Shown piece by piece: positions 1 to 12,560 of a stretch of 64,000 nt of DNA. A model generated the notes under the pieces. That model did not search any database and was not told the DNA's origin. It was given only the letters and a program-made list of their open reading frames with translations. Position 1 is the stretch's first letter; the number at the start of each line of letters is the position of its first letter. The position numbers were made by a program, and so were the translations under genes. This DNA comes from Mya arenaria (lineage: Eukaryota > Mollusca > Bivalvia > Myida > Myidae): the NCBI RefSeq assembly GCF_026914265.1, contig NC_069130.1, forward strand, positions 43,919,929 through 43,983,928. Direction: 5' to 3'.

Positions 1-94
1 GCCCTTGAAGTATTAAGAAGGCCTATAGAGCATGCCATCTTTTGACGAGCGACTCCCTAAGTGCAGAGTTATGGCCATTTGTGAGCCTTAGGCA

Positions 95-400
95 TATATA
101 GCTCAATCGGTAGAGCGTTGGACTGTGAATCGGACAACCAGGGTTCGATTCCCGGGCGGAACAGGTCGCTTCTGTTGTGATTGATTATGAAATCCTTTCT
201 ACGACCTTTGCACTGTACCACTGCACCTGGCAAGTACAGAAGTTGTACTTCCTTGCAGAGGTGAAGGCACTTAGTACTGGTGAACCTCCCAGGAAAGGTG
301 TGCGGTGGTTGAACTGTCACTCTGGGACCCTTCAACGTGCTTACGCCAGGACACGGAGTATAAACTACTAACACCACCGCCGCGCATATCTCCGATGGTA
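95..400 (+). mobile_element. tRNA-derived SINE-like sequence (His-like head)
   Basis: Positions 95-166 carry a polymerase III A box (TAGCTCAATCGG) and B box (GGTTCGATTCC) at tRNA spacing, with a GTG (His-type) anticodon loop. The two acceptor-stem halves (GCATATA and GCGGAAC) do not pair and one anticodon-stem pair is broken, so this is not a functional tRNA. Non-tRNA sequence follows directly to about 400, as in the body of a SINE. The 3' end is not well defined. I infer a SINE or tRNA-pseudogene remnant. Confidence 0.5.
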
Positions 401-944
401 TGATAGTCAACGTCATTAGAGAAATGTTTGCCAGCATATTTAACAGTATGCCAGGGGTAATGCTTGTGACAGCCTCCAGTTTGTGTAGAGTTATGACCCT
501 TTGATTTAGTTAAATATTGCATTATAAAGCACGGCATCTTGTGTCACTCATATATCAATACGGTTATCAGCAAGTGTCACGCGGTGTGAGAAGCTGTGTG
601 TGGCTACGCCTAGCATAGCTATGTGTCTTGAAATATTAAGAATTAGGCGTATAGAACATGGATTTTAGTTTTATACTTAACATAGAAAGTATTTGAGTTA
701 GATTCATTCACCTTCAAAAAGTCTGTATTAAATGTTTGTCTGCATGTTAAGTTTGTGTAACATTATTGAAAGGTCAAGGTCACTGTTACAAAACAGAAGA
801 GAAAAAAGCTAGCTACATGTCTTAAGTTCAAATTTAAGGATATTAATAGCATATAGAATGTAGATATATTTCTATGTGGCTAATTTAGTGTTGCTTTTTT
901 ATGACCCACACTCTGTCGTTGTACAACTGTTATTGCTGATACTC
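401..944. other. AT-rich sequence without recognisable feature
   Basis: I see no exon with plausible splice sites, no hairpin and no tandem repeat here. The short open frames have no coding character. Confidence 0.5.
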
Positions 945-3905
945 ATTTATCAATAAAGACTACATGATCGCATAATCAGCATTAACGATATACGCTTCCA
1001 TAAAGACTACATGACCGCATAATCAGCATTAACGATATACGCTTCCATAAAGACTACATGACCGCATAATCAGTATTAACGATATACGCATCCATAAAGA
1101 TTTCATGATCGTATAATCAGCATTAACGATATACGCTTCCAAAAAGATTACATGACCGCATAATCAGTATTAACGATATACGCTTCCATAAAGATTTCAT
1201 GATCGTATAATCAGCATTAACGATATACGCTTCCATAAAGATTACATGATCGTATAATCAGCATTAACGATATACGCTTCCATAAAGATTACATGATCGT
1301 ATAATCAGCATAAACGATATACGCTTCCATAAAGATTACATGATCGCATAATCAGCATAAACGATATACGCTTCCATAAAGATTACATGATCGCATAATC
1401 AGCATAAACGATATACGCTTCCATAAAGATTACATGACCGCATAATCAGCATTAACGATATACGCTTCCATAAAGACTACATGACCGCATAATCAGCATT
1501 AACGATATACGCTTCCATAAAGACTACATGATCGCATAATCAGCATTAACGATATACGCTTCCATAAAGACTACATGATCACATAATCAGTATTAACGAT
1601 ATACGCTTCCATAAAGACTACATGACCGCATAATCAGCATTAACGATATACGCTTCCATAAAGACTACATGACCGCATAATCAGCATTAACGATATACGC
1701 TTCCATAAAGATTACATGACCGCATAATCAGCATTAACGATATACGCTTCCATAAAGATTACATGACCGCATAATCAGCATTAACGATATACGCTTCCAT
1801 AAAGACTACATGACCGCATAATCAGCATTAACGATATACGCTTCCATAAAGACTACATGACCGCATAATCAGTATTAACGATATACGCTTCCATAAAGAT
1901 TTCATGATCGTATAATCAGCATTAACGATATACGCTTCCAAAAAGATTACATGACCGCATAATCAGTATTAACGATATACGCTTCCATAAAGATTTCATG
2001 ATCGTATAATCAGCATTAACGATATACGCTTCCATAAAGATTACATGATCGTATAATCAGCATTAACGATATACGCTTCCATAAAGATTACATGATCGTA
2101 TAATCAGCATAAACGATATACGCTTCCATAAAGATTACATGATCGCATAATCAGCATAAACGATATACGCTTCCATAAAGATTACATGATCGCATAATCA
2201 GCATAAACGATATACGCTTCCATAAAGATTACATGACCGCATAATCAGCATAAACGATATACGCTTCCATAAAGACTACATGACCGCATAATCAGCATTA
2301 ACGATATACGCTTCCATAAAGACTACATGATCGCATAATCAGCATTAACGATATACGCTTCCATAAAGACTACATGATCACATAATCAGTATTAACGATA
2401 TACGCTTCCATAAAGACTACATGACCGCATAATCATCATAAACGATATACGCTTCCATAAAGACTACATGACCGCATAATCATCATTAACGATATACGCT
2501 TTCATAAAGATTACATGACCGCATAATCAGCATTAACGATATACGCTTTCATAAAGATTACATGACCGCATAATCAGCATAAACGATATACGCTTCCATA
2601 AAGATTACATGACCGCATAATCAGCATAAACGATATACGCTTCCATAAAGATTACATGACCGCATAATCAGCATAAACGATATACGCTTCCATAAAGACT
2701 ACATGACCGCATAATCAGCATTAACGATATACGCTTCCATAAAGACTACATGACCGCATAATCAGTATTAACGATATACGCTTTCATAAATACTACATGA
2801 CCGCATAATCAGTATTAACGATATACGCTTCCATAAAGATTTCATGATCGCATAATCAGCATTAACGATATACGCTTCCATAAAGAATACTTGATCGTAT
2901 AATCAGCATTAACGATATACGCTTCCATAAAGATTACATGATCGTATAATCAGCATAAACGATATACGCTTCCATAAAGATTACATGATCGTATAATCAG
3001 CATAAACGATATACGCTTCCATAAAGATTACATGATCGCATAATCAGCATAAACGATATACGCTTTCATAAAGACTACATGATCGCATAATCAGCATTAA
3101 CGATATACGCTTCCATAAAGATTACATGACCGCATAATCAGCATTAACGATATACGCTTCCATAAAGACTACATGACCGCATAATCAGCATTAACGATAT
3201 ACGCTTCCATAAAGACTACATGACCGCATAATCAGCATTAACGATATACGCTTCCATAAAGACTACATGACCGCATAATCAGCATTAACGATATACGCTT
3301 CCATAAAGATTACATGATCATAATCAGCATAAACGATATACGCTTCCATAAAGGCTACATGACCGCATAATCAGCATTAACGATATACGCTTCCATAAAG
3401 ATTACATGACCGCATAATCAGCATTAACGATATACGCTTTCATAAAGATTACATGACCGCATAATCAGCATAAACGATATACGCTTCCATAAAGACTACA
3501 TGACCGCATAATCAGCATAAACGATATACGCTTCCATAAAGACTACATGACCGCATAATCAGCATTAACGATATACGCTTTCATAAAGATTACATGACCG
3601 CATAATCAGTATAAACGATATACGCTTTCATAAAGATTACATGATCACAAAATCAGTATTAACAATATACGCTTCCATAAAGACTACATGACCGCATAAT
3701 CAACATAAACGATATACGCTTCCATAAAGACTACATGACCGCATAATCAGCATAAACGATATGACCGCATAATCAGCATTAACGATATACGCTTCCATAA
3801 AGACTACATGACCGCATAATCAGTATAAACGATATATGCTTCCATAAAGACTACATGGCCGCATAATCAGTATTAACGATATACGCTTCCATAAAGATTA
3901 CATGT
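945..3905 (+). repeat. 47-bp satellite array, about 63 monomers, with 799-bp higher-order periodicity
   Basis: The monomer is 47 bp and contains CGATATACGCTTCCATAAAG and ATGACCGCATAATCAG. Landmarks TACATGATCG at 961 and TACATGACCG at 1008 give the period. Variants recur at a longer distance: the AAAAAGATTA variant at 1141 and 1940, the TTCATGATC variant at 1102 and 1901, and the GATCACATAATCAG variant at 1577 and 2376. Each pair is exactly 799 bp apart, or 17 monomers. A further copy of the TTCATG variant lies 18 monomers on (1995 to 2841). The last monomers are irregular, including a partial unit near 3760. It encodes nothing. It is a satellite or minisatellite that grew by block duplication. 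Confidence 0.95.
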
Positions 3906-4189
3906 ATATGATCACATATTTACACCTCAACTTCCATTCCTTAAATGAACTGCCTTTCAGCAATTGCGTTTATCAATCGATGAACGCAACATCTTCGGAT
4001 ATGTTCGGTTCGTAATTCATTGCATAACAATATACATGAAAGCTATTGATCTTGTTATTGGTTGTATTGTGTCTGCAGGTCCCGTAAAATATAGATCAAC
4101 ATTTTTAAAAGTGTTAGTTTATTTTATTTTAAATATAATGGTACCAGAAGTGTTTAAATTTTACTTTTTAAAGTGATTTCAAGTGGTTG

Positions 4190-4518
4190 ATCTTTTCCCG
4201 CCTTATTGTGACGTCATTTGAAAAAAAAAAATGTTTCCGGATATAGTCGGGTCGTTTTATTTACAGAATAGGTAAGAACGGATTACTTAAAGGTTTTCTT
4301 AAATGCAATGAAGATTTTTTTAACAATTCTTGAATGAAATGATGAACTATTGGTGAAAATATAAGGAATGAATTGCGGGGTTGATGTCATTATCGGGGAT
4401 ATGAACGCAATTGGGTTGGTCAAAGTACGCGTGGAGTCCTTTCGGACTCCACACACATTGACCAACCCAATTGCGTTCATACCCCGATAATGATATCAAC
4501 CCCGCAATTCATTCCTTA
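4190..4518. mobile_element. Foldback MITE-like element G1 with 155-bp terminal palindrome
   Basis: Positions 4363-4517 form a long imperfect palindrome. GGAATGAATTGCGGGG at the left matches the reverse complement of the right end, and the tip lies around GTCCTTTCGGACTCC. Sequence from about 4190 (TTATTGTGACGTCAT, then TTTACAGAATAGGT) is also found before a similar palindrome at 49196-49488, so the two are copies of one family. The left terminal repeat seen in the 49-kb copy is not recognisable here, so this copy is probably 5'-truncated or diverged. Confidence 0.75.
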
Positions 4519-4534
4519 AATAATCATTATATAC

Positions 4535-4820
4535 GATACTCGGTTTCACTAAGACTGCATGATAACATCATCAGTATAAACACTATACGCTTCCATAAAT
4601 GTTATATGATGACATCGCAGTATATACGATATACCATGCATATTAAATGATCGCCTTATCAGTATATACGGTTAACGCTTCCAAAAGAATACATGAAAAC
4701 ATCACCTGTATATACGATGTACGTTTCCATAAAACAGAATGATCGAGTCATCAGTATATACGGTGAACGCTTCCATAAATACTACATGAACATATTCGAT
4801 AAACGCTTCCAAAAAGATAA
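4535..4820 (+). repeat. Degenerate 47-bp satellite monomers
   Basis: Several diverged units keep the core of the 945-3905 satellite (ATACGCTTCCATAAA, CATCAGTATATACG) at roughly 50-60 bp spacing. They lie on the far side of the G1 foldback, so G1 may have inserted at the array edge, or the edge has decayed. Confidence 0.7.
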
Positions 4821-5443
4821 ATTGTGCACGGGCAGTTTAAAATCAGCGCTTAACTCTTACTTTTAAAGATATTAATCTAATATAATTTATTTATAAATCG
4901 CTTAATTATAAAGTTTTAAAATGTATGATAATGCGCAATCCATATGCTGTGCTCAATCTTGTTAGCTTATCTTATTTAAATCATTGTTCGTAGAGTACCA
5001 TATCGATTGTTCATATTTAATTATTTGTTTATGTTTTAAAATCATTACTATACGTCAGCAAATATTTCACATACCGTACGTACTCGATATTTATTTTTAA
5101 CTGTATCTGAGTAACATAACTTAAACTGATCTTACATCAGGACTGTTGACAAAGTTGGGAATTCAGTTTTGCATCGTTGTGTTTAAAAATAATATCTTCG
5201 CAAAATACGTGTTTGATTGATTTTAAAATAAGTTTATGTACTTGTAAAACAACGTTACAGTATACAATTTAGTAGTTTGAATTTAGTATAGGTACTTTTT
5301 ATGTTATTTCCTCCTTCGAAAACCTACATCGTATATTGTGTGTGATCTAATTATAGCTACCGTCCACTACAGCCCCGATGCTTTACAGAAGGGTTGTCGA
5401 TAACATTTTACTAGTCTCGGTAACCTTTCGGGATCATATATGA
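4821..5443. other. AT-rich sequence, no feature seen
   Basis: No exon, hairpin or repeat is evident before the Hsp70-like fragment. Confidence 0.4.
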
Positions 5444-5764
5444 ATAAATGGACGGAGCTTTGCCATCGAGCCCGTCGGGATTAAATCAACTCCAAAGAAG
5501 TATGTCGCGATAAACCGCGACAAACCTGTAGCGATGTTGAAAGTTTTTAAGTCGGCAGACAAAGACTCGGTATTTTGCGATGATCCAAACTGCTCCTATG
5601 TTGGAAAGTTGTCAATATTGGTCCCGGGAACAGTAAAGGAACCCAAAATATCCATACAGGTTAGTCTAACCTGTCAAGGAACAAAACTTGAGGCCGAAGC
5701 GTGCCTCCCTCAACAAAGAGCTATAAACTTTTCTATTTGCCTGGACTTTCTAGACACATTTTAA
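5444..5764 (+). pseudogene. HSPA12-like Hsp70 C-terminal fragment (orphan exon or pseudogene)
   Basis: An open frame from 5444 to the TAA at 5762-5764 encodes about 106 residues, with an internal ATG at 5534. The order of features resembles the C-terminal part of the HSPA12A/B subfamily of Hsp70 ATPases, which is greatly expanded in bivalves: a beta-strand segment (AMLKVFKSADKD), a cysteine-containing DDPNCSYVGKL segment, then GTKLEAEA and a terminal LDFL shortly before the stop. A TGA at 5441-5443 interrupts the frame. Some readable sequence (VTFRDHI) precedes it, and I see no good splice acceptor or upstream ATPase exon. I therefore favour a decayed or retro-derived fragment over a live last exon. 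The family call is from pattern memory only. Confidence 0.4.
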
Positions 5765-7072
5765 TCGGGCTTTGACATGTCAGATACTATTGTAGTAGAA
5801 TGAAAAGGCATTGTGATTGCTAGTGTAAGCTAGACAATTGTCGGAATGCACTGAACGGACGATCAAGTAAACCTGGTGTAAATCATAATTACACCTGTTC
5901 AATATGCAAATTCACAAGACCGCATTCAACACAGAGTCCAACATTACAGCATGTATTTACATGACTTAATTTCCAAGAATATCATTGCGGAGGGGGCAAA
6001 ACGAAGAAGTACAAATGCATCGATGAATGGTTATTCTCATATACACTTACTATATCTCATTCAGTCAATCTATAATTATGACTCTTCGTACCTATTAGTA
6101 ACCGGATATTAGATATGTATATAGCGGTGCTAGAACTGTCTCTCAATGTAGCGACGTTATACAGTGTTCGCCTGCAGAGCGGATAGGATTTAAGCGCCAA
6201 ATGTAAAGAACTGATGTTGCACGATTCGAGTTGCATTCATTGAAAATTGACCTTAGACTCCAAAATTCTATGACAGATTTGAAAATGGAGTGTAAAAATG
6301 TCACTGTGTATTTGGAATATATGCACTGTATAGCTTTTTGCTTGTATAGGGAGGGTTCGTGGAATCGAGTAACAATTTGTGCAGTTCACTACATGTCGAA
6401 ATACACCTTTACATTTTGACAGGTATGGGGAACCAATGATTAACTTAAACGATTTTTTAATGGCGGTTACATATGAAATGTGAGTTTAGTTATGTTCTAC
6501 ATGACAAATATAATATGAGTCACATGTCATATATAAATATATATAGCGATCTCACTGGGTTTTTCAAAATGTTGCATGTCGGAGTTCTCCTGTTTAATAT
6601 TCCCTATATGCACCCCCTCTCTCTCTCAAACCTACACCTCGGTACGTGCATTTTATCTAACCAGATTAGTTGATAATGAATTAGTTTGTAGTACCGCCTG
6701 TGTGTTGTTAAAAACAGTGGTTATTTTTTAAACACTTCTTCCCTAGTAGAACGGGCCTACAAATCGTATTTGGTCTAGCTACGCCCCTGGCCACGTCTGA
6801 TCTTAAACCTGCCTACGTATCAATGGTCCACATTGCAGTATGCAACTTTAAAAACTATTTCAATAAAAGATGTCTCAATGTATTTAACAAAAATATAATT
6901 GTAGGGTGTTTCGAATACATTACATACAAACGTCAACTACGCCCCGTCAGGACAGCTCTAACTCTTAATTCAAGTATCACAACAAAACTAAGACGTGTTA
7001 AAATGCCATTGTATTCAAACAATGCCTTTTAGTCCATTGGCACGTCAACTTATAGGATTGAGCGATATTTTC

Positions 7073-7073
<1 letters not shown>
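5765..7073. other. Non-coding sequence, only short random ORFs
   Basis: Open frames at 6231-6419, 6473-6673 and 6823-7032 lack splice context and protein-like composition. A stretch near 6775-6800 (TAGCTACGCCCCTGG) resembles the edge of a MITE but has no partner. Confidence 0.4.
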
Positions 7074-7104
<31 letters not shown>

Positions 7105-7147
7105 CTTCTTCTTCTTCTTCTTCTTCTTCTTCTTCTTCTTCTTCTTC
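7074..7147 (+). repeat. (CTT)n microsatellite
   Basis: About 24 uninterrupted CTT units. Confidence 0.95.
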
Positions 7148-7379
7148 CAATAAAGTGCATCACCAAGTATTAGAGCACAGCTACCTCCAGCCGGCCAATC
7201 ATAGGCCTGCAAAGTGTTTGATAAATCTCACACACAACTGATTTTCTGTCGGATGTTTCAACTGGTAAATCTCGTGCAAATCGTGCATCTACTTATGTTA
7301 CAAGGACGTTCTTAATACTACAGAAATGTTTGTTTCCTGTGCTTTCCTGACATTTTTTTCTCACGCAAATGTATGGTAT

Positions 7380-7459
7380 CGGCCTGAAAAACAAGCAATA
7401 CACTTTCTGTTGTCTAAGTCGGCCTGAAAAACAAGCAATACACTTTCTGTTGTCTAGGT
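7380..7459 (+). repeat. 40-bp tandem duplication
   Basis: Two adjacent 40-bp copies begin CGGCCTGAAAAACAAGCAAT (7380 and 7420) and differ at about one base near their ends, so the duplication is recent. Confidence 0.9.
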
Positions 7460-7461
7460 CG

Positions 7462-7556
7462 GATAGATCACAAGTAGCCGTTTGGTATGGACTTATCAAC
7501 TCGCTACCCTCGCTGATAAATTCCATATTAAACGGCTACTCGTGACCTATCCTATA
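7462..7556. repeat. Imperfect palindrome (foldback)
   Basis: GTAGCCGTTTGGTATGGA on the left pairs with TCCATATTAAACGGCTAC on the right, and the stem extends outwards through GGATAG/CTATCC and TCAC/GTGA. The loop is about 13 nt. It looks like a MITE remnant. Confidence 0.7.
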
Positions 7557-7589
7557 CATAGGTATCATTGCACTGTACGACCAGCCATG

Positions 7590-7698
7590 TACGTTAATTG
7601 GTCAGCCCTGCATGTATATTGTTCAATGGAAGGCGGGAGGCGAGACATGGACCTTTCAAAGTGGCGGCCATCGCACCAACTTACCTGTTGCAGGTATG
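7590..7698 (+). promoter_or_regulatory. Possible promoter and first exon (inverted CCAAT, GGCGGCCAT, splice donor)
   Basis: The stretch has an ATTGG (inverted CCAAT) motif, a relatively GC-rich GGCGGCCATC segment and a good splice donor (TTGCAG|GTATGTTTTG). This resembles a short first exon with its promoter. I found no convincing downstream coding exon to pair with it, so it could be a non-coding transcript or chance. Confidence 0.25.
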
Positions 7699-8369
7699 TT
7701 TTGTGTGTTTTCCATTCATTAACCCGGCTGATATTAAAATGAAATGTTTTGTGGGATTATGCCGACACGTTTCTATTGATTTTGCGTTTTTCTTGCAATG
7801 GCTGTGAGTAAATAAACCGTTCACATCGTCATTCTAAAAGGACATGCAGAGTAGTTTAGTCCCAACTTGAGTCATTTACAATTATATATATATAAGATAT
7901 CCAACAGTTGATTTTTCTTATCATTTGCAAAGCTTATTTCTTAAGTGCACAAATGTTGGGGGGGGGGGGTGCCCTTGTCACCTGAAGTGACGCTCCACCC
8001 GTGAGCTGCCATGGTACGTAATAAACAAAAACAAGAGGAAAATAAACGGAAGGAAAATATCATTTATTGAAATAGCACTCCTGCTTTAATAAAAAACACG
8101 AGAAATTAAAAAAATTAAAATATGATTAAAACTTAATGATTAAAATTATAATACTGATGATTAGAAATAGATGCTGAATATGGTTTTGGTGGTGATGATG
8201 CAGTTGTTTTTATTTTAAAGGATATTCCCAGGATCACAGCTATCGTATGAGGCCATGGTATAGTCGCTGATATATCTTCCCCGACTACTTGACGTACTCC
8301 CACGCACCTGTATTTCTTCGCACCAACTGCCGTCGACAAAACAACAACCAAACATAAGTTCCATTTCGC

Positions 8370-8840
8370 TTACTTCTGTGCAAAAAAAAGTATTTTAAGC
8401 AAAAATATATATTTTGTATCTTTAGTTTTAACGGATGTTGATGGTTAATCATCTAAACAATCCTAATGTAAGAAAAACACGAATATCGGCATTTTCTGTT
8501 GGTTTTAGAAAATTTACAGTGAGAGTGTAAAAGGTGCCAGCATTTTTCCCAAGATTTTTTTAACCAAACCCGGGTAGCAGAAAATGTTTATCTCACTTTC
8601 GTGTATACTAATATAAAATTATATAATATTGCACATTTGTGCAGACATTTTATGATAACGGTAGGTTGCTTCGTCTGTATTGGGATTGATCATAATATCT
8701 AGAATGGGAATAGTAAATGTCTTGACAAGTGGATAGACTGGTGAAATATGTAAGTACACGCATAGTTTACATGTTTCAGCGTCTATGGTACCGGAAGTGT
8801 CCCTCCATGCAACCGGAAGTAACTGCAGTGATGCTGCGCC
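8370..8840. other. Intergenic stretch with paired ETS motifs and a minus-strand acceptor
   Basis: CCGGAAGT occurs twice, at 8791-8798 and 8813-8820, on the plus strand. ETS-family sites often mark core promoters. On the minus strand a textbook acceptor (TTTTTTTTGCACAG) ends at 8376. Three short open frames follow it and none is recognisable. No gene is called. Confidence 0.25.
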
Positions 8841-9194
8841 AGTGAGCAGCTATGGTATAAATTTAACAACACATAGTTGGATTCAATAGCTGGAATATCA
8901 TTGATGCAACAAAGATGTAAGATACAATTATATTCGAAGTTGATTAATATTATAATTACGATTGAATACGTGATAAAGATGACGATAACAGTGGTACTTT
9001 TGCTGCTGCTGCTGCTTCTACTACTAATATTGTTGTTATTACATAGGATAATGATGGTTATCCAGATGTTAGCATGGACATACTGTTAAACATTAATGAA
9101 AGTCTTTGATTTGGCAGAAAACATCCCCACAGACCCGTCTGCCCAACAGAGCGATTATGGAGTTTGCCAGCAAGGGAGTGATATCTCTTTTATG

Positions 9195-11240
9195 GCACGA
9201 TGGACGTATCGTGGCGACGCCTCACCGATGACGACACCTCACCGATGACGACACATCACCGATAACGCAATGGGAGATACCTCACCGATGACGCAATGGG
9301 CGACTTCTCACCGATGACGACACTTCACCGATGACGCTATGGGCGACACCTCATCGATGACGCAATGGGTGATACCTAACCGATGACGCAATGGGTTATA
9401 CCTAACCGATGAAGCTTTGGAAGGCACCTCACCGATGACGCAATGGATGATACCTCATCGATGACGCAATGGACGACACCTCCCCGATTACACAATTGGC
9501 GACTTCTCACCGAGGAAGACACTTCACCGATGACGCTATGGGTGATACATCACCGTTGACGCTATGGGTGACACCTCACCGTTGACGCTATGGGCGACAC
9601 CTCACCGTTGACGCTATGGGCGACACCTCACCGAAGCCGCAATGGGCGACTTCTCACCGAAAGAGACACCTCACCGATGACGCTATGGGTGATACATCAC
9701 CGTTGAAGCTATGGGTGACACCTCACCGTTGACGCAATGGGCGACACCTCACCGAAGACGTAATGCGCGACACCTCATCGATGACGATCCCTCACCGATG
9801 AGGCTATGGGAGACACCTCGCCGATGACGCTATGGGCGACACATCAGCGATGACGCTATGGGTGACACCTCAGCGATGACGCTATGTGTGATACCTCACC
9901 GATGACACTATGGGTGATACCTCACCGATGACGCAATGGGCGACACCTCATTGATGACGCTATTGGCGACACCTCAGCAAAACGCTATGTGGGATACATC
10001 ACCGTTGACGCTATGGTCGACACCATACCGATGACGTAATCGGCGACACCCCATGACGCTTTAGCGAGGCCTCACTGATGACGACACCTCACCGATGACG
10101 CTATGGCGAGGCCACACTGATGACGACACCTCGACGATGACGCTATGGGCGACGCCTCACTGATGACGACACCTCGACGATGACGACACCTCGACGATGA
10201 CGCTATGGGCGACACCTTACTGATGAAGACACCTCGACGATGACGACACCTCGACGATGACGCTATGGGCGACGCCTCACTGATGACGACACCTCGACGA
10301 TGACGCTATTGGGGACACCTCACTGATGACGACACCTCACCGATGACGCTATGGGCGACACCTTACTGATGAAGACACCTCGACGATGACGACACCTCGA
10401 CGATGACGCTATGGGCGACGCCTCACTGATGACGACACCTCGACGATGACGCTATGGGCGACATCTCACTGATGACGATACCTCGACGATGACGCTATGG
10501 GCGACGCCTCACTGATGACGACACCTCGACGATGACGCTATGGGCGACGCCTCACTGATGACGACACCTCGACGATGACGCTATTGGGGGCACCTCACTG
10601 ATGACGACACCTCGACGATAACGCTATGGGCGACACCTCACTGATGACGACACCTCGCCACGACGCTATGGGCGACGCCTCACCGATGACGACACCTCGA
10701 CGATGACGCTATGGGCGACATCTCACTGATGACGATACCTCGACGATGACGCTATGGGCGACGCCTCACTGATGACGACACCTCGACGATGACGCTATGG
10801 GCGACGCCTCACTGATGACGACACCTCGACGATGACGCTATTGGGGACACCTCACTGATGACGACACCTCACCGATGACGCTATGGGCGACACCTTACTG
10901 ATGAAGACACCTCGACGATGACGACACCTCGACGATGACGCTATGGGCGACGCCTCACTGATGACGACACCTCGACGATGACGCTATGGGCGACATCTCA
11001 CTGATGACGATACCTCGACGATGACGCTATGGGCGACGCCTCACTGATGACGACACCTCGACGATGACGCTATGGGCGACGCCTCACTGATGACGACACC
11101 TCGACGATGACGCTATTGGGGGCACCTCACTGATGACGACACCTCGACGATAACGCTATGGGCGACACCTCACTGATGACGACACCTCGCCACGACGCTA
11201 TGGGCGACGCCCCACCGATGACGATACCTCACCGATGACG
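9195..11240 (+). repeat. Minisatellite of alternating about 26-bp and 17-bp units, with a 532-bp duplicated block
   Basis: Units built from GATGACGCTATGGGCGACAC, CTCACTGATGACGACACCTC and GACGATGACG repeat for 2 kb. The early part (9195-10030) is irregular and the later part is ordered as 26+17 bp (43 bp). CGCCACGACG occurs at 10656 and 11188, and GGGGACAC at 10311 and 10843. Both pairs are 532 bp apart, so a block of about 532 bp was duplicated in tandem. TGA codons in several frames rule out a coding array. Confidence 0.93.
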
Positions 11241-11245
11241 CAATC

Positions 11246-11373
11246 TTGTTACCAGTAATCAATATTATCCATATATGCCTTATCTAAGAAGTCGTTAAAG
11301 GTGTATCACTCAAGATTAATGTGTTTTTTTATACACGTGTATGTATTGATATTAAATACGAGTGTCACTTTAA
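11246..11373 (+). mobile_element. TTAA-type MITE family A, right-end fragment (A1)
   Basis: The sequence matches the right third of the family copies at 40937, 56347 and 56829. It includes TTGTTACCAGTA, the CATATATGCC-like stretch and the terminal AGTGTCACTTTAA. The left terminal repeat is absent. Confidence 0.65.
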
Positions 11374-11975
11374 ATTTGTTTTCAATAAAAAAAAATCGGT
11401 GAATTGCTATAAGTATACATTTATAGTGAACATGTTGATGTTTCTTATAAAACGGTCAAATTTAAAGAATAAAATGATAGGACTAAATTGTTATATATTA
11501 AATAATAATAATTGACATGGAACTGTATAAGGTTCTTGAAGAACGTTGGCTGTGTCTGCAATTTGTGTGGTTTGACGCCAGGTCAATCGTAAAAACTCGG
11601 CCATCTCCGGCAAGCTACGAGATATACCTCGTAAATAGTAGTAAGGTGATAGATGTGTCCGCCTTCTGGTAGTGAAATGGTCTGGTAGTAGATGTGTCCG
11701 ACAGTCACCAAAATATATATTCATATAAATGCTATCAGATGCATTTCGGAGCCTGCTAAAATCTACAACCGTAATGTGTGTATTTGTAGACAAAAACATT
11801 TTTACTGACTTTTGCTTAAATAAGAAATACTTTGCCTTGCATGATCATTTTGATATAACGCACTTCTTATGCCAACATCATGAGTGTGTTGTATAATTTT
11901 TACGTATCTTACTTCAATATCAAGTAAACATTTATTATCCAGCCTTAAATTTGATATCTTAGTCATATACTATTA
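11374..11975. other. Mostly unique sequence with a dispersed repeat segment
   Basis: Positions 11560-11660 share AACTCGGC, TCTCCGG and ACCTCGTA phrases with 26490-26570, indicating an old dispersed repeat. I see no exon. Confidence 0.4.
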
Positions 11976-12380
11976 GCTTATCATCATCATCATCATCATC
12001 ATCCTCATCATCCCACCACCACCATCACCATCACCACCACCACCACCAACAACAACAATACCATCATCTTCATCATCATCATCATCACCATCATCCTCCC
12101 ACCACCACCATCATCACCATCACCAACAACAATACCATCATCATCATCATCATCGTCGTCGTTGTTTTCGCCGTCGTCACCACCATCAGTATCATCATCA
12201 TAATCATCATTATCATCAACACAACCACCACCAGCACCACCATCGCCGTCGTCATCATCATCATCACTATCACATCATCATCATCATCAGCGTCACAACC
12301 ACCACCACCATAATCACCATCATCACTGACGTCTACATCGTTGTCGTCGTCATCATCATCATCATCATCGACATCGTCGC
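11976..12380 (+). repeat. Compound (CAT)n/(CAC)n/(CGT)n microsatellite
   Basis: About 400 bp of interrupted trinucleotides produce low-complexity Asp/Met/Val open frames on the minus strand. It lies beyond the 3' end of the NACHT gene. Confidence 0.93.
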
Positions 12381-12560
12381 CGTGGCGAAGTAAGTACTTT
12401 ACATTTATCAAATGATATCACATTAAACTAGGAAATTTGTTAATTTATTAAGGGATTCTTTCTTTAAAAAGTCGATCAAGTTGAACCGACTATTGCACGT
12501 GTTGATTACGGACGTTTGTGTTATAATTAAAAAAGAAAGTTTTCATCCAAGTTCGATATA

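Noticed and set aside
95..166. Functional tRNA-His gene
   Set aside because: The acceptor stem does not pair and the anticodon stem has a mismatch. It is treated as a SINE head or pseudo-tRNA.
945..3905. CRISPR-like appearance of regularly spaced repeats
   Set aside because: The units are contiguous with no unique spacers, and the genome is eukaryotic.
8133..8375. Terminal coding exon on the minus strand
   Set aside because: A good acceptor is present, but all three frames after it are short and none resembles a known protein or joins an upstream exon.
9110..9245. Exon reading QSDYGVCQQGSDISFMARW before the minisatellite
   Set aside because: The acceptor lacks a clear pyrimidine tract and the frame ends in the repeat. 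It is not distinguishable from chance.
12091..12411. Asp/Met/Val-rich 106-aa open frame
   Set aside because: It is entirely trinucleotide microsatellite.
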